From the NCBI RefSeq assembly GCF_004355185.1, contig NZ_CP037922.1, forward strand, positions 4,310,001 to 4,374,000: a DNA stretch of 64,000 nt, given 5' to 3'. This DNA comes from Hymenobacter radiodurans (GTDB lineage Bacteria > Bacteroidota > Bacteroidia > Cytophagales > Hymenobacteraceae). The notes under the pieces are model-generated. The model did not search any database. It saw only the letters and a list, made by a program, of their open reading frames with translations, and was not told where the DNA came from. The position numbers and the translations under genes were made by a program. Positions 28,222-37,903 of this stretch are shown in pieces (the stretch's first letter is position 1; every line of letters begins with the position of its first letter).

Positions 28222-28707
28222 ATGAAAATTCGTACCGGCTTCGGCTACGACGTACACCAACTCCGGGAGGGCCTCCCCTTCTGGCTCGGTGGCATTCAGG
28301 TGCCGCACACCCACGGCGCCCTGGGCCACTCCGATGCCGACGTGCTCATCCACGTCATCTGTGATGCGCTGCTGGGCGCAGCCAACCTACGCGACATTGG
28401 CTTTCACTTCCCCGACACCGATCCGCAGTACAAAGGCATCGACAGCAAGCGTTTACTGGCTGAGGTAGTGCGCCTGCTCCGTGCGCGCGGCTACACCATT
28501 AGCAACATCGACTCCACCATTTGCCTGGAAAAGCCGAAGGTCAATCCGCATATCCCGGAAATGCAGCGCGTGCTGGCCGAGGTGATGGGCATTGAGGCTG
28601 ATGACATCTCTATAAAAGCCACTACCACCGAAAAGCTGGGCTTTGTGGGCCGCCAAGAGGGTGTGGCTGCTTATGCTTCCGTGCTTATTAGTAAAGCCGA
28701 AGGCTAG
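28222..28707 (+). CDS. ispF: 2-C-methyl-D-erythritol 2,4-cyclodiphosphate synthase IspF
   Basis: A 161-residue IspF of normal size, which forms MEcPP in the MEP isoprenoid pathway. The divalent-metal ligands are in GFGYDVHQL (Asp8, His10) and in GALGHSDADVLIH. Also typical are FPDTDPQYKGIDS and IKATTTEKLGFVGRQEGVAA. The ATG at 28222 fits the family start (MKIRTGFGYDVH); an upstream reading adds 30 residues and includes a motif copy. It is not in an ispD-ispF pair here. Confidence 0.95.
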   Translation: MKIRTGFGYDVHQLREGLPFWLGGIQVPHTHGALGHSDADVLIHVICDALLGAANLRDIGFHFPDTDPQYKGIDSKRLLAEVVRLLRARGYTISNIDSTICLEKPKVNPHIPEMQRVLAEVMGIEADDISIKATTTEKLGFVGRQEGVAAYASVLISKAEG

Positions 28708-28781
28708 ACTTTTCGGTGAAAGCAATTTTTTCGCGCTTCCTGCGTCATTCCCCTTCCTGATTCATTCACTTTTTCCACCCC

Positions 28782-30482
28782 ATGCAGAAAAACACGTTCT
28801 ACGTCCTGCTGTTGGCGGCCTGCTGCGCTACCTCCGCCGTAGCCCAGGATGCGCCCACCAAGCGTAAAGTCAAAGTAAAGCGCAAGCAGAAAACGGAGGC
28901 GCCAACCAAAGAAGGCGCTGAGCCCAACGTAAGCGCCGCCACGGCTGCCACCACCGATTGGGCTGCTACCTACGGCCCCACCATCACGCAAGCCGATTTG
29001 CGGCAGCACCTCACCATTCTGGCCTCCGACGCTTATGAAGGCCGCGAAACTGGGGAGAAAGGCCAGAAAATGGCCGCTGAGTACATCAGCAAGCAGTTTA
29101 AAGACTTAGGCCTGACTGGACCAGTGCAAGGCTCCGACAATCCATATCTTCAGCACTTTACCATGGTGCGCTCCACCTGGGCCGATGGCGCTACGCTGAA
29201 AGTAGGCGGCCAGACTTACAAGTGGCTGACCGATTTCTATGCGGCTGGTGCTTCGCCTTTCCAGCAGGAAACGGCTATTCAGCCGGTATTTGCCGGCTAC
29301 GGCATTGAGCAGGATGGTTACTCTGACTACGCTAGCCTGGGCGATGTGAAGGGCAAAGACCTGATCATTCTCTTGGGCGAGCCCATGAACGCCCAGAAGC
29401 AGCCCGTACTCGGTAAAGATGGTTCTCCGAGCAAATGGGGCACCGACTACCGCGCCAAATCGGCTATGGCTACGCAAAAGGGTGCCCGCAGTGTTTTCTT
29501 TGTTGATACCGACCCGAACGGCAACTTCTCAAAGCTGGCCGCGCGCATGGCGCCGTACATCAGCCGACCCAGCATTAACTTTAAAGAAGCTCCTGCTTCA
29601 GCCAATCCGCGGGCAGCTACTTTCTTTGTTTCGCCGGCTGTGGGGGGCAAAATGCTAGGCACGACTGCCGCCGCGCTTACCCAATATCAAACGTCAGTAG
29701 GCAAAGCTGGCAAGCCCGTAGCCGCTACGTTTAAGCCAGCCAAGGTGAGCATCAACGCCGCCAAGAAGCTGGAAGACTTCACGACGGAAAATGTGTTGGG
29801 CTACCTGGAAGGCACCGATAAGAAGGACGAGTTGCTGGTAGTATCAGCGCACTACGACCACATTGGCATCGTTGATGGCGAAGTGAACAACGGCGCCGAT
29901 GACGACGGCTCGGGCACTGTTTCGGTTATCGAAATGGCACAAGCCTTTACCCAAGCCAAGAAAGACGGCCACGGCCCGCGCCGCAGCATCCTGTTTCTGA
30001 CCGTAACGGGCGAGGAAAAAGGTTTGCTGGGCTCAGAGTATTATACTGACCATCCGGTATTTCCGCTGGAGAAAACCATTGCTGACCTGAACATCGACAT
30101 GGTGGGCCGCACCGATAAGGAGCACGAAGGCAAAGGCGACTACGTGTACGTTATTGGTTCGGACAAACTTTCGTCGGAGCTGCACGCCATCAACGAGGCG
30201 GCCAACAAGAAGTACACGAACATCGACATGGACTACCGCTTCAACGACCCGGAAGATCCGAACCGCTTCTACTACCGCTCCGACCACTATAACTTCGCCA
30301 AGCACAAGATTCCGGTGGCCTTCTACTTCAACGGCGTCCACGATGACTACCACGCCGCTGGCGACGAAGTAGAGAAAATTGAGTTTCCGAAGATGGAAAA
30401 GCGCGCTCAGCTAGTGTTTTACACTGCCTGGGAGCTAGCGAACCGCGACAATCGGATTGTTGTTGATTCGAGCAAACCATAA
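28782..30482 (+). CDS. Exported M28-family zinc aminopeptidase
   Basis: A 566-residue peptidase of family M28 with a signal peptide (LLLAACCATSAVAQ) followed by a Lys-rich linker. The zinc ligands are all seen: His in SAHYDHIG, Asp in GADDDGSG, the Glu pair in VTGEEKGLLGSEY, Asp in NIDMVGRTD and His in DDYHAAGDEV. A protease-associated-like insert lies at about residues 165-290. It probably trims peptides outside the cytoplasmic membrane. It follows ispF by 74 bases in the same direction, ended by its own terminator. Confidence 0.92.
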   Translation: MQKNTFYVLLLAACCATSAVAQDAPTKRKVKVKRKQKTEAPTKEGAEPNVSAATAATTDWAATYGPTITQADLRQHLTILASDAYEGRETGEKGQKMAAEYISKQFKDLGLTGPVQGSDNPYLQHFTMVRSTWADGATLKVGGQTYKWLTDFYAAGASPFQQETAIQPVFAGYGIEQDGYSDYASLGDVKGKDLIILLGEPMNAQKQPVLGKDGSPSKWGTDYRAKSAMATQKGARSVFFVDTDPNGNFSKLAARMAPYISRPSINFKEAPASANPRAATFFVSPAVGGKMLGTTAAALTQYQTSVGKAGKPVAATFKPAKVSINAAKKLEDFTTENVLGYLEGTDKKDELLVVSAHYDHIGIVDGEVNNGADDDGSGTVSVIEMAQAFTQAKKDGHGPRRSILFLTVTGEEKGLLGSEYYTDHPVFPLEKTIADLNIDMVGRTDKEHEGKGDYVYVIGSDKLSSELHAINEAANKKYTNIDMDYRFNDPEDPNRFYYRSDHYNFAKHKIPVAFYFNGVHDDYHAAGDEVEKIEFPKMEKRAQLVFYTAWELANRDNRIVVDSSKP

Positions 30483-30494
30483 GTTTTTAGTTGG

Positions 30495-30532
30495 TGAAAA
30501 AGCCCCCGGAGTTTCTCTGGGGGCTTTTTTTG
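30495..30532 (+). terminator. Intrinsic terminator after the M28 peptidase gene
   Basis: AAAAAGCCCCCGGAG pairs with CTCTGGGGGCTTTTT around a TTT loop with one mismatch, ahead of a T tract. It is an inverted pair of the dispersed motif. Confidence 0.85.
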
Positions 30533-30688
30533 TGCTCGTTCAGCGTACTTGTTGCGCTTAACTGATCATATTCAAGAAACCATTTACTGCTTGAATAGCG
30601 GGCGTATGGCGTAACTTTAAGGTAGAATTCAGAGTTACCAGTCGCTTCTCCTGTTGGCTTCGGCCGACTGCCTTACCCTTTTGCCGCC

Positions 30689-32062
30689 ATGACTAAAGTC
30701 ATTCAATTTCTCGCCGATTCAGAGTCCAAAGCCTTTGATTTAGAGCACCGGCGCAAGATTCGCTTCAACATTGGCAAGTACAACGCGGCCGTGCAAACTG
30801 GCCTCACGTGGTACTACGACCACGAGTTGGCGCGGGAGCGGGCGTCGTACTTGAAGGCGAAGGTCATTAATAACCTCGACCAGTATTTGCTGGAGTTTGA
30901 GCGCAACTTCACCGAGCGGGGCGGCAAGGTTATTTGGGCGCAGAATGCGGAAGAAGCCTTGTATGAGATTGGCAAAATCATGGCTCGCCGCCACGCCCGT
31001 ACGGTGGTGAAAGCCAAGAGCATGACCACCGAAGAGATTCACCTGAACAAGTTTCTGGAGAAAAACGGCATTGAGTCGGTGGAAACAGACCTGGGCGAGT
31101 ACATCGTGCAGCTCAACGGCGAACGGCCCTACCACATCGTGACGCCAGCCATGCACCTGAGCAAAGCCGACATTGCTGCCATCTTCGTCAAGCACCTCGG
31201 CATTGAGCACACCGATGACGCCCAGAAACTGGTACTCACCGCCCGCCATTTGCTGCGCGATAAGTACACCTCGGCCGAAGTAGGCATCACGGGGGGCAAT
31301 TTTCTGATTGCTGATACTGGCGCCGTGGCCGTAACTGAGAATGAGGGTAACGCCCGCTTGTCGGCCACGTTTCCGCGCACGCACATTGCCATTGTGGGCA
31401 TTGAGAAGGTGATTCCGACCATGCAGGACCTGAATCTGTTTTGGCCCCTGCTCAGCACCAGCGGCACGGGCCAGCAAGTAACGGTGTACAACACCATCTA
31501 CACCGGTCCGCGCCAGCCGCTGGAAAAAGACGGCCCCGATGAGATGTTCGTGGTCTTACTGGATAACGGCCGCACCAACCTGCTGGCCCAGCCCGACAAG
31601 CGCGAAGCGCTGCACTGCATCCGGTGCGGCGCCTGCCTGAACGTGTGCCCAGTATACAAAAATATCGGTGGCCACACCTACGAGGCTACGTATTCCGGCC
31701 CCATCGGCTCCGTGATTACGCCTCACTTATCGGGCATGGCGGAGAATAAACACTTGAGCTACGCATCCAGCTTGTGTGGAGCCTGCTCGTCGGTGTGTCC
31801 GGTGAAGATTAACATTCACAATATTCTGCTCAAAAATCGGCAGCAGAGCGTAGCCGAAGGCCACACGGACAAAGAAGAGCGTATTGCTATTCAACTGTGG
31901 ATGCGCACTATGAAAAGTCGGCGCCTGCTGAACTTACTGCCTGCCAAAGCTAAAAACTGGGTGCTGATGCGTATGCTGAGTCAGGTGGGCTGGAACAAGC
32001 GTCGCGACGCGCTGGAGGTGGCCCCGAAGTCATTTAACAAAATGTGGAAGGAGCGAAAATAG
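30689..32062 (+). CDS. lutB: LutB-type iron-sulfur protein of lactate oxidation
   Basis: A 457-residue protein of the LutB/YkgF family. In Bacillus LutABC oxidises L-lactate, and LutB carries two [4Fe-4S] clusters. Those are seen as CIRCGACLNVCP near residue 311 and CGACSSVCPVKINIHN near 365. The LUD domain occupies the N-terminal half (GGNFLIADTGAVAVTENEGN). lutA and lutC are not adjacent in this window, so the complex may be encoded elsewhere. The start MTKVIQFLADS fits relatives. Confidence 0.88.
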   Translation: MTKVIQFLADSESKAFDLEHRRKIRFNIGKYNAAVQTGLTWYYDHELARERASYLKAKVINNLDQYLLEFERNFTERGGKVIWAQNAEEALYEIGKIMARRHARTVVKAKSMTTEEIHLNKFLEKNGIESVETDLGEYIVQLNGERPYHIVTPAMHLSKADIAAIFVKHLGIEHTDDAQKLVLTARHLLRDKYTSAEVGITGGNFLIADTGAVAVTENEGNARLSATFPRTHIAIVGIEKVIPTMQDLNLFWPLLSTSGTGQQVTVYNTIYTGPRQPLEKDGPDEMFVVLLDNGRTNLLAQPDKREALHCIRCGACLNVCPVYKNIGGHTYEATYSGPIGSVITPHLSGMAENKHLSYASSLCGACSSVCPVKINIHNILLKNRQQSVAEGHTDKEERIAIQLWMRTMKSRRLLNLLPAKAKNWVLMRMLSQVGWNKRRDALEVAPKSFNKMWKERK

Positions 32063-32163
32063 GCTTTCTTCGCGCTGACTGGCAATCTTTTATCGTTAAA
32101 ACCAACCCTCGGAGCTGAACTAGAGTAGAGAAGCGGCATACCCGTGCGCTATTCTTAGTTCTT

Positions 32164-33249
32164 ATGCTCGATTTGTTACTGCGAGTTCTGGCTTTTGCAG
32201 CCGGAGCTGCCTTGGTTATTTATACCGTAATGGGAGCCATTCGCTCCTTCGTATTGCCGCGCAACGACTTGGTAATCACCAACAAGTGGACTTACCTAAT
32301 TATTCGGCGCCTGTTTAGCAGCCTTACTTCGCTGTTTAACACCTTCGCCCAGCGCGACCGCATAATGGCTATGTACGCTCCTACCAGCCTGATTATGTTG
32401 GAGATAAGCTGGCTTCTGATGGTGGCCGTGGGCTACACAGGTATTTATTGGGGAATTGGCGAAGGCTCGTTAATTGAGTGCTTTAAAATCAGCAATAGTG
32501 CCTTGCTTACCTTGGGTTCTGATGATGCTAAATCCATAGCGGGCAGCATTTTAACCTACTCCGAAGCAACCTTTGGGCTGCTGTTGCTTACCCTACTCAT
32601 CTCCTATTTGCCAACTATCTACCAAGCCTATTCGCGGCGCGAGCTAGTGGTAGCTCGCCTGGAGCGCCGGGCTGGCACACCAATGTCGGCCCCCGTTCTG
32701 CTGATCTGGCTTAATCGTACGGGCTCCCTGCTCGACGACGGACCACAGTGGGAAGCCTGGGAAGAATGGTTTGTAGAGTTGGAGGAGAACCACACCTCGC
32801 TCCCCGTATTAGTTTATTTCCGCTCGCCCCAGTCGGGCCGCTCGTGGATAACGGCGATGGGCACGCTCCTCGACGCGGCCGCCCTCATCATGAGCACCGT
32901 CGATCAGCGCCGCGACCCGAAGATCGAACTATGCTTTAAAGCCGGCTGCGTTGCGCTCAACCGGGTATCGCGCTACTTTCAGGAGCGTATTCGCTCGACA
33001 CCGGAAAAGTATGGCGGGGAAAATGATCCTATGAAAGACCCGCAACGTGACGAGTTTATGCGGACTTATGACCTTCTGGCCGAAACCAGCATTCCACTGG
33101 TGTCGGATAAAGAAGCAGCGTGGGAAAAGTATCATCTGCTGCGTAGGCATTACTCGCACGCGGTGGAGTATCTGGCTAAGCTTACGATGGCACCGGACCT
33201 AAAACCGATTACGCCCCAGGCCGATGACACCAAAGAAGCTGACAAGTGA
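32164..33249 (+). CDS. Ion-channel-like integral membrane protein
   Basis: A 361-residue protein with four hydrophobic segments: residues 5-30, about 78-98 (LIMLEISWLLMVAVGYTGIYW), a loop with ISNSALLTLGSDDAKS, and 135-158. The order helix, pore-like loop, helix resembles two-pore-segment ion channels. The filter position reads TLGSDD rather than TVGYGD or TLGFGD, so K+ selectivity is doubtful. The C-terminal 190 residues form a soluble domain rich in Trp, Glu and Arg (WEAWEEWFVELEENH). Its role is unknown. A terminator follows. Confidence 0.6.
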   Translation: MLDLLLRVLAFAAGAALVIYTVMGAIRSFVLPRNDLVITNKWTYLIIRRLFSSLTSLFNTFAQRDRIMAMYAPTSLIMLEISWLLMVAVGYTGIYWGIGEGSLIECFKISNSALLTLGSDDAKSIAGSILTYSEATFGLLLLTLLISYLPTIYQAYSRRELVVARLERRAGTPMSAPVLLIWLNRTGSLLDDGPQWEAWEEWFVELEENHTSLPVLVYFRSPQSGRSWITAMGTLLDAAALIMSTVDQRRDPKIELCFKAGCVALNRVSRYFQERIRSTPEKYGGENDPMKDPQRDEFMRTYDLLAETSIPLVSDKEAAWEKYHLLRRHYSHAVEYLAKLTMAPDLKPITPQADDTKEADK

Positions 33250-33261
33250 ACTATGCGGCGT

Positions 33262-33297
33262 AAAAAAGCCCCCCGGAAACTTCTGGGGGGCTTTTTT
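33262..33297. terminator. Bidirectional terminator after the channel-like gene
   Basis: AAAAAAGCCCCCCGGAA (33262-33278) faces TTCTGGGGGGCTTTTTT (33281-33297), with one mismatch. It separates the channel-like gene from the convergent serine dehydratase gene. Confidence 0.85.
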
Positions 33298-33313
33298 ATT
33301 CATAAAAATTAAC

Positions 33314-34222
33314 TCAATAATTGTTTTCCTCGTCGGGCAAAATGTTGATGTCTTGCACCAATACCCGCTGCTCTATTTCGCGGCCACGGGGCGTGTTGGC
33401 AAGGCCACCCAAAGCGGTTTCCTTATAGCGGGTTTCCATGCTCTGCCCTACTTCCCCCAGCGCCATCACGCATTGATCGACGGGAATAACTGGGTTGACG
33501 CCGGCAATGGCAATTTGAGCGGAGGAGAAAGCAATAGCTGCCGCTGAGGCATTGCGCACTACGCACGGCACTTCCACTAGGCCCGCCACCGGGTCGCAGA
33601 TGAGGCCCAGCATACACTGAATAGTAATGGCTACGGCCGCGAAGGTTTGCTCCACGTCGCCTCCTAGGCAGTAAACAATAGCGCCGGCGCCCATAGCTGC
33701 CGCGCTGCCGGTTTCGGCTTGGCAGCCGCCCACAGCTCCGGCCAGTGAAGCATTCTGCTCGATAATGAGCGCAATGCCGGCCGCCACCAGCAAGCCTTCA
33801 TGAATTTTATGATCGTCGAGTTTATGCAAATCCTGAAGCGTGACCAGCACGCCAGGCAGAATACCAGAGGCTCCAGCTGTGGGCGCGGCTACTACCCGGC
33901 CCATGCAGGAATTCACTTCCTTTGCTCCCAACGCTCTAGTAATAAGCTGCTTAAACTCAGGCGACAGCACCGTAACCGGCGAGGCCGCAATCTTCTTGGC
34001 ACCGTTGTTTACCATACCTGAGCGGGAAGTCATATCCTCGGTGAGGCCGGTATGCACGGCTTCGCGCATCACGTCATAGGCCCGCTGCACGCCCGTCCAG
34101 ATTTCCTCTTCGGTGCGGCCTTTCTGCTCGATCTCGTAGGCTAATACGGGCTGATACAGCGCCTCACCGGTACGGGTGCAATGCGCTTCCCAGCTAGCAA
34201 AATCATTGAATAATAAGGACAT
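33314..34222 (-). CDS. sdaA: L-serine ammonia-lyase (iron-sulfur type)
   Basis: A 302-residue protein matching the alpha domain of Fe-S L-serine dehydratase, which turns L-serine into pyruvate and ammonia. Typical motifs are EVNSCMGRVVAAPTAGASGILPG, AGAVGGCQAETGSAAAMGA, CMLGLICDPVAGLVEVPC and RGREIEQRVLVQDIN. The cysteines in these motifs are the cluster ligands. The beta domain found fused or separate in other phyla is not seen beside it, so a single alpha-type form is likely. The start at 34222 (MSLLFNDFASW) follows an unsupported in-frame upstream extension of 36 residues. Confidence 0.88.
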   Translation of the reverse strand: MSLLFNDFASWEAHCTRTGEALYQPVLAYEIEQKGRTEEEIWTGVQRAYDVMREAVHTGLTEDMTSRSGMVNNGAKKIAASPVTVLSPEFKQLITRALGAKEVNSCMGRVVAAPTAGASGILPGVLVTLQDLHKLDDHKIHEGLLVAAGIALIIEQNASLAGAVGGCQAETGSAAAMGAGAIVYCLGGDVEQTFAAVAITIQCMLGLICDPVAGLVEVPCVVRNASAAAIAFSSAQIAIAGVNPVIPVDQCVMALGEVGQSMETRYKETALGGLANTPRGREIEQRVLVQDINILPDEENNY

Positions 34223-34332
34223 GGTGGGTGGGAGCAAAAGTGGGTGGAAACTCTTTATTTCAACGCGAAACAGAAGAGAGGGGTGCAAAAATCGCGATAA
34301 TTTCGGCAGTAGCCGTGCCGTCTGCTGCACAA

Positions 34333-34365
34333 AAAAGCAGCTACCTGATCAAGATAGCTGCTTTT
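34333..34365 (-). terminator. Terminator downstream of msrB
   Basis: AAAAGCAGCTA (34333-34343) pairs with TAGCTGCTTTT (34355-34365) around an 11-base loop, 41 bases beyond the msrB stop on the minus strand. Confidence 0.65.
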
Positions 34366-34406
34366 ACACTTGGGCTGAATAAAGAGGAATGCCTCTACTG
34401 CTTTGC

Positions 34407-34863
34407 CTACGCTTTTTGCGGCTCTTGTACCAGTTGAACGGAGGCCGAATTGATGCATAAACGCAAGCCACTGGGGGGCGGACCGTCGGGGAACACGTGG
34501 CCCTGGTGGGCGTCGCATACGTTGCACAGCACTTCCACGCGGGTCATGCCATAGCTGGTGTCCTTCTTGTACTTGATGGCATTTTCTTGCACCGGCTGGG
34601 TAAAGCTCGGCCAGCCCGTACCCGATTCAAACTTAGTGCGCGAGTCGTAGAGCGGGGTGCCGCAGCATACGCAAGCATATAAGCCAGCTTCATGGGCTTC
34701 GCAGTATTCGCCACTAAAAGCGCGCTCCGTACCATGCTCGCGCGTGACGTGGTATTGCTCGGGGTAAGTTGGGCCTTCCACTCGGCATCGGTTTTCACCA
34801 CGCGGCGCTCGGGGGCATATTTCCATTATTGGCAAGGCGAATGACGTCGTTCCAGGTTTGCAT
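34407..34863 (-). CDS. msrB: Peptide methionine (R)-S-oxide reductase MsrB (two frameshifts as read)
   Basis: MsrB reduces the R form of methionine sulfoxide in proteins. The zinc CxxC pairs are in [11 protein letters not shown] and [13 protein letters not shown], the substrate site is [10 protein letters not shown], and the catalytic Cys is in [12 protein letters not shown]. As read, the N-terminal part is in three frames. Adding one base at five G, 34811-34815, and one at four G, 34761-34764, gives [15 protein letters not shown], then [17 protein letters not shown], then [12 protein letters not shown], a normal 152-residue MsrB starting at 34863. No other gene appears in its operon. Confidence 0.85.
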
Positions 34864-34977
34864 AGTCTTGCGGTTGGGTCAGGTTAGATAAGAGTAACGA
34901 TAGCAAAACGCAACAACTGATCAAGAAGTTTGCAGGCCCATCCCATTCAAGCCAAACTACTTATCAAGCTTTGGGGG

Positions 34978-36222
34978 CTAATTCTTGATAGTCCAAGTTT
35001 GACTATTTCCCCCTTTGCCTTTAGCTACTAATGTGAATTCTCCCTTGTTCAGAGATAATGACTTATTGTCCTGTGGCCCCTGAAACTCCACAATATCCAC
35101 CGGGATGGCTTGGGCCAGGTTTTCGGAGGTAGCATAGGCCAGTATCAAACAAGGATAGCCCACACGAATGGGTTCGACAACGGGCACGGGCTTATAGGCC
35201 GCGCTGAAGACCCATTTTGGCCGACCAGCCCGGTATTTAGTGCGTGGGTGATAAACATTTACATCAACCGACATTGTATGGTTGGCTTGGGCAAACGGCT
35301 TTTTGTCCTGAGCATTCAGGAATACAGAACTGTTGGTTGCCTTCACCAGGCGATACACGGCTTCCTCCCCGCCAATGGTACCCGCTTCCGTAAGGGCCGT
35401 CTGGTCGATGGTGAAAGGATTAATGCCAGTTAGTGCCCGGAGGAGAGTGGCCATTGCCGGCTGCCCAACCATTCCATCTGGCCCTTCATTTACGTGGCTG
35501 AAGCCGCAGTGAACGACAATTTTCGCTTCAGGATCGGCTTGCAGAATACGCTGAATATTGTGTGCCTGCGCGGTTTCTCGAGATTTTATCTGTGCCTCCA
35601 TTGGGCCGCTATGGTCGGCACCGTAATCATAGGGTACCATTGTATAACCGCTCTGAGTGGCAGTGCGCAATACCCGTCCAAACTGTGGCTCCTTGGTATA
35701 ATAGCCAGTTTCGGTTATCGGGTAGCCACGCTCATTCAGCAACGAATCACGCTCACTGAGTCCCTCAACCGCCAAATACCGAAACCCTAGCTTAGCTAAG
35801 TCGGGAAGCAGCGAAGCAGTGAACGCTCGATGTAGAGGATTGTGATGAGCCTCATTAATGATAATAATTCGTTCGGTGCGAGCCCGCGCCAGGATATAGC
35901 TCAACGCATCCACTGGCTGTAGGGCAACGAAGTCTAGGCTATCAGAAGCTGATAAACGACGCGGCGGGCCAGCTACACCGTCCCAAGCCAGCAAGGCCGC
36001 CTGATATTCACCAATGTAAGCGTATTCCCAAGCGGCAAATTGATTGGCACCTGGTTTTCCACTCTTTATCTCTTCCTTAATGGTAGAAGAAAACTTATAA
36101 CTGATGCTATCAGGCGGCAGTGTACGCAGCTTACCCTCAGCCTTTAAGGTAAAAAAGGCTATTGCGCTTGCTACAAGCAACAAAAAGCATAGGACGAGTA
36201 CATATTTTTTCATGTAGTTCAA
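34978..36222 (-). CDS. Membrane-anchored protein of unknown function, possibly ChaN/Tiki-like
   Basis: A 414-residue protein with an N-terminal hydrophobic anchor (VLVLCFLLLVASAIAFFTL, residues about 8-26) and a large domain outside. Residues 110-260 contain IIIINEAHHNPLHRAF, RYLAVEGLSERDSL and IVVHCGFSHVNEGP. The spacing of HH, E and the GxxH element is reminiscent of the ChaN/TraB/Tiki superfamily, which includes haem-binding proteins and peptidases; this is inference and not strong. The last 100 residues are a beta-rich domain. It stands alone, on the minus strand. Confidence 0.6.
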   Translation of the reverse strand: MNYMKKYVLVLCFLLLVASAIAFFTLKAEGKLRTLPPDSISYKFSSTIKEEIKSGKPGANQFAAWEYAYIGEYQAALLAWDGVAGPPRRLSASDSLDFVALQPVDALSYILARARTERIIIINEAHHNPLHRAFTASLLPDLAKLGFRYLAVEGLSERDSLLNERGYPITETGYYTKEPQFGRVLRTATQSGYTMVPYDYGADHSGPMEAQIKSRETAQAHNIQRILQADPEAKIVVHCGFSHVNEGPDGMVGQPAMATLLRALTGINPFTIDQTALTEAGTIGGEEAVYRLVKATNSSVFLNAQDKKPFAQANHTMSVDVNVYHPRTKYRAGRPKWVFSAAYKPVPVVEPIRVGYPCLILAYATSENLAQAIPVDIVEFQGPQDNKSLSLNKGEFTLVAKGKGGNSQTWTIKN

Positions 36223-36357
36223 TTACTCTATACACGTAAGGACCCAAGCTTATAACATTCATTTTCTACTGTAAGATTAGCGTATGATTTATGGATCAAC
36301 AAACAGGAAATCAGACCGCAGCGCAACGCACTGCCGATTTTCACGCTACACCCTCTC

Positions 36358-37872
36358 ATGAAGATTCTTACCGCCGCCCAAACCCGCGCCGCCGACCAGG
36401 CTACCATTCAAGCTGAAGGCATCAGCTCTGAAGCTCTCATGGAGCGAGCTGCTACCATATTCACCGATTGGCTCACCGCGCGGCAGTCGCCCCAGGAAGC
36501 GGGTGAAATACTCATCCTCTGTGGCCCCGGCAACAACGGCGGCGACGGGTTGGTGGTAGCCCGCCGGTTATACGGCCGCGACTATAAGGTAAGGGTTGCC
36601 GTGCTGCCTTCTGAAAAGCAGTCGGCCGATTTTCAGAAGAATTTCCAAAAATTGCCCCCCGAGGTAATAGCTACTGAGCTATCAGCTACAGATTTGCCCC
36701 CCATCCCGGCGGGCACCCTCGTAATTGACGCGCTGTTTGGCACTGGTCTGACGCGGCCTCTGGAAGGCTTGGCAGCCACCGTCGTGCAGCACCTGAACGC
36801 CGCCCAGGCACGCGTAGTCGCCGTGGATATTCCGTCCGGGCTGTTGTCCGATGCGCCCCAACCCGCTGAAAGCGCCATCGTGCGGGCCCGCCACACGGTC
36901 AGCTTTGAGTTGCCGAAGCTGGCGTTCATGCTGCCTCACAATGCGGCATATGTTGGCCAATGGCATGTGCTACCTATCGATTTGGACCAGACGTTCATTG
37001 AGGAAACCGAAACCAAGCTTCACTTTCTTGACGCCAACTTAGTAGCCGGACGGCTTCAAAAGCGGGCACGCTTTGCGCATAAAGGCACGTATGGCCACGC
37101 CTTGTTGCTAGCGGGCAGCAAGGGCAAGATAGGTGCCGCCGTACTAGCCGCCCAGGCTTGCCTGCGGAGCGGCGTGGGTCTGCTTACCGTGCGCGTTCCG
37201 TCTGTAGGCTACAATGTGTTGCAAACGGCGGTGCCGGAGGCCATGTGCCTCACCGACCCTTCTGCCGATTTCCTATCTGAGCTACCCGATCTTGCGCCTT
37301 ACTCTAGTATCGGAATCGGGCCCGGCCTGGGCAAAGAAAAAGCCCCCCAGCAGGTGTTGGCGCAACTTCTGCGCGAAGCGAAAGTACCGCTCGTGCTGGA
37401 CGCCGATGCCTTGAATATATTGGCCGAAAACCGGGAGTTGTTGGCCGCACTTCCCGCTGATTCGCTGCTCACGCCTCACCCCAAGGAATTTGAACGCCTC
37501 GCCGGACCGGCCCGCGACGATTATCATCGGCTCGATTTGCTACGCGAATTTTGCCAACAGCATAGCTGCTATACCGTTCTGAAGGGCGCGAACACGTGCC
37601 TGGGCACGCCCGATGGCACTCTTTATTTCAACAGCACCGGCAACCCTGGCATGGCTACGGGCGGTTCCGGCGACGTGCTCACGGGCATTCTTACGGCATT
37701 GCGGGCCCAGCCGCTCTCCCCCCTCGACGCCGCCTTGGTCGGCATCTACGCGCATGGCCGCGCCGGCGATTTAGCAGCCCAATCAACCGGTGAAGCAGGC
37801 TTAATAGCGGGCGATATCACACGTTTCATCGGACCAGCTTTGGCGGAATTAACGACCAAAGAGCCGTTTTGA
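36358..37872 (+). CDS. nnrDE: Bifunctional NAD(P)HX epimerase/dehydratase NnrDE
   Basis: A 504-residue fusion. The N-terminal epimerase half (about 1-215) has the segment LILCGPGNNGGDGLVVARRLYG and TLVIDALFGTGL. The C-terminal ADP-dependent dehydratase half (about 225-495) has GLLTVRVPS, GIGPGLGKE, PLVLDADALNIL, LTPHPKEFERL and GNPGMATGGSGDVLTGIL. Together they repair hydrated NADH and NADPH, a housekeeping metabolite-repair step. Three copies of the dispersed motif lie inside it: two encode PP pairs and one encodes KAP. It is a single-gene unit. Confidence 0.93.
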   Translation: MKILTAAQTRAADQATIQAEGISSEALMERAATIFTDWLTARQSPQEAGEILILCGPGNNGGDGLVVARRLYGRDYKVRVAVLPSEKQSADFQKNFQKLPPEVIATELSATDLPPIPAGTLVIDALFGTGLTRPLEGLAATVVQHLNAAQARVVAVDIPSGLLSDAPQPAESAIVRARHTVSFELPKLAFMLPHNAAYVGQWHVLPIDLDQTFIEETETKLHFLDANLVAGRLQKRARFAHKGTYGHALLLAGSKGKIGAAVLAAQACLRSGVGLLTVRVPSVGYNVLQTAVPEAMCLTDPSADFLSELPDLAPYSSIGIGPGLGKEKAPQQVLAQLLREAKVPLVLDADALNILAENRELLAALPADSLLTPHPKEFERLAGPARDDYHRLDLLREFCQQHSCYTVLKGANTCLGTPDGTLYFNSTGNPGMATGGSGDVLTGILTALRAQPLSPLDAALVGIYAHGRAGDLAAQSTGEAGLIAGDITRFIGPALAELTTKEPF

Positions 37873-37903
37873 GGGTGTTAGTTGATTTGGCGCTAAAAGC
37901 AGT

